Assembly (NCBI RefSeq): GCF_001815905.1
Contig: NZ_KV823244.1
Span: 140,038 to 204,037, forward strand
Reading direction: 5' to 3'
Origin: Brevibacterium sp. HMSC07C04
Lineage (GTDB): Bacteria > Actinomycetota > Actinomycetes > Actinomycetales > Brevibacteriaceae
Length of the DNA stretch: 64,000 bases
Shown in pieces: positions 63,099 through 64,000 of the stretch. The notes below the pieces were generated by a model. The model made no database searches. It saw nothing but the letters and a program-made list of their open reading frames with translations, and was not told the origin of the DNA. Position numbers and translations under genes: made by a program. Position 1 is the first letter of the stretch. The number at the start of each line of letters is the position of its first letter.

Positions 63099-64000
63099 GT
63101 GAGCGCTCATCAGCAGCACCAAGCAGAACGACCGCTGCAGCGTCTTCGGGATGAACAGCGACCGGCTGCTTCGGTTGAGAACCGCAGCCGCTTCATGGCC
63201 TTTGTCTCACTGACCAAACCCCGCGTCATCGAACTGCTGCTGGTCACGACAGCGCCGGTGATGTTCCTTGCCGAACGCGGACTGCCCAATCTTTGGCTCA
63301 TCGTCGCCACCCTCATCGGCGGTTCGGCCGCCGCCGCGTCAGCTTCGGTGTTCAACTCGATTTTCGACCGCGACATCGACGCCCGCATGGCCCGGACCGA
63401 AACCCGCCCCCTTGTCACCGGCGAAATCTCGGTGAAAGAAGCGACGATCTTCGCGTTCTCACTGGGCATCGGCTCGATTCTGTGGATGGGCGGCTTCACC
63501 AACTGGGTTGCGGCTGGCCTGACCGCCGCTGCGATCCTCCTGTACGCGGTCTTCTACACCATGGTCCTCAAACGCCGCACCACCCAGAACATCGTCTGGG
63601 GAGGCGCGGCAGGCTGCATGCCGGTCTTCATCGGCTGGTCTGCCGTCACCGGTTCGCTTGACTGGGCGCCCGTTGCGCTTTTCCTCGTGGTGTTCTTCTG
63701 GACCCCGCCGCACTACTGGCCGCTGGCCATCAAATACAAGGCCGACTATGAAGCCGCCGATGTTCCGATGTTGCCCAACAAGGTGCCGCCGAAGACCGTC
63801 GGCGTGCAGATGATCGGCTACACGGTGGCGATGATCGCTGCATCTTTGGCTGTCATCCCGCTGGCGCCCATGGGCCCGCTGTACACGGTTGTCGCCCTGG
63901 GCTCGGGCGCTTGGTTCATGTGGGAGTGCATCACCTTCCTCAAGCGCGCAAAGCAGGGGCTGAGCGGAACGCAGCTGAAGGCCATGCGCGTTTTCCACGG
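63099..64000 (+). CDS. ctaB: Protoheme IX farnesyltransferase (heme O synthase), 3' end outside the window
   Basis: Membrane prenyltransferase adding farnesyl to heme B for cytochrome oxidase assembly. 300 residues are visible before the window ends; the family is about 300-315 long, so little is missing. The first Asp-rich motif is FNSIFDRDIDARMARTETRP (about 85-104) and the second is the DYEAADVPMLPN region (about 217-228). About seven helices are visible. GTG at 63099 has AGGAAG (63086-63091) 7 bases upstream. Divergence from tkt matches the ctaB-tkt pair of other actinobacteria. Confidence 0.95.
   Translation, partial: MSAHQQHQAERPLQRLRDEQRPAASVENRSRFMAFVSLTKPRVIELLLVTTAPVMFLAERGLPNLWLIVATLIGGSAAAASASVFNSIFDRDIDARMARTETRPLVTGEISVKEATIFAFSLGIGSILWMGGFTNWVAAGLTAAAILLYAVFYTMVLKRRTTQNIVWGGAAGCMPVFIGWSAVTGSLDWAPVALFLVVFFWTPPHYWPLAIKYKADYEAADVPMLPNKVPPKTVGVQMIGYTVAMIAASLAVIPLAPMGPLYTVVALGSGAWFMWECITFLKRAKQGLSGTQLKAMRVFH

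Overview
The window reads as a stretch of chromosome from a high-GC actinobacterium. Signs of this are strong C/G bias at third codon positions, frequent GTG and TTG starts, 4-base stop/start overlaps, an actinobacterial integration host factor (mihF), whiA, the actinobacterial Trp-associated membrane protein, and a gene order resembling Mycobacterium tuberculosis pyrC-carAB-pyrF-mihF-gmk-rpoZ, trpE-C-B-A-lgt-pyk-pdtaR-polA-rpsA-coaE-uvrB-uvrA, uvrC-rapZ-yvcK-whiA-gap-pgk-tpi-secG and tkt-tal. A Micrococcales member, perhaps near Brevibacteriaceae, is my best guess, from memory of synteny only. Almost every base is coding. I see no prophage, insertion sequence, CRISPR array or toxin/defence island.

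Region by region: 1-9152 holds pyrimidine biosynthesis (pyrC, carA, carB, pyrF, with a PH-like membrane protein), then mihF, gmk, rpoZ and coaBC. 9162-16146 holds metK, a degenerate priA, fmt, rsmB, rpe and a pnuC-type transporter. 16235-27576 is a mixed his/trp cluster: hisE, hisG, a CaiB/BaiF CoA-transferase, a fused carboxyltransferase, hisF, hisI, trpE, two small membrane proteins, trpC, trpB, trpA and lgt. 27629-38219 holds pyk, a tRNA-Leu(CAA), a PdtaR-like ANTAR regulator, a hotdog thioesterase, polA, a methyltransferase, rpsA, a GT-C-like membrane protein and coaE. 38334-49869 holds an OsmC protein and the excision-repair genes uvrB, uvrA and uvrC. Between uvrB and uvrA lie terC with a yybP-ykoY-type riboswitch, a YciI protein and a Ski2-like helicase. 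49902-56146 is rapZ-yvcK-whiA-gap-pgk-tpiA-secG. 56358-62946 runs on the minus strand: an AGCS sodium/amino-acid symporter, pgi, tal and tkt. A 3'-truncated ctaB starts at 63099.

The genes are mainly housekeeping, grouped in translationally coupled operons for nucleotide and amino-acid synthesis, excision repair and lower glycolysis. The best regulatory signals are a Mn-type riboswitch before terC, clean hairpin terminators, and TAnnnT -10 boxes placed 6-7 bases before start codons of genes without a usable Shine-Dalgarno sequence, which suggests leaderless mRNAs. I did not find a convincing new multi-gene system. The points most worth a second look are the lipid-type enzyme pair inside the his cluster, the GT-C-like gene whose start overlaps the rpsA terminator, and the absence of zwf-opcA-pgl from the place where related genomes keep them.
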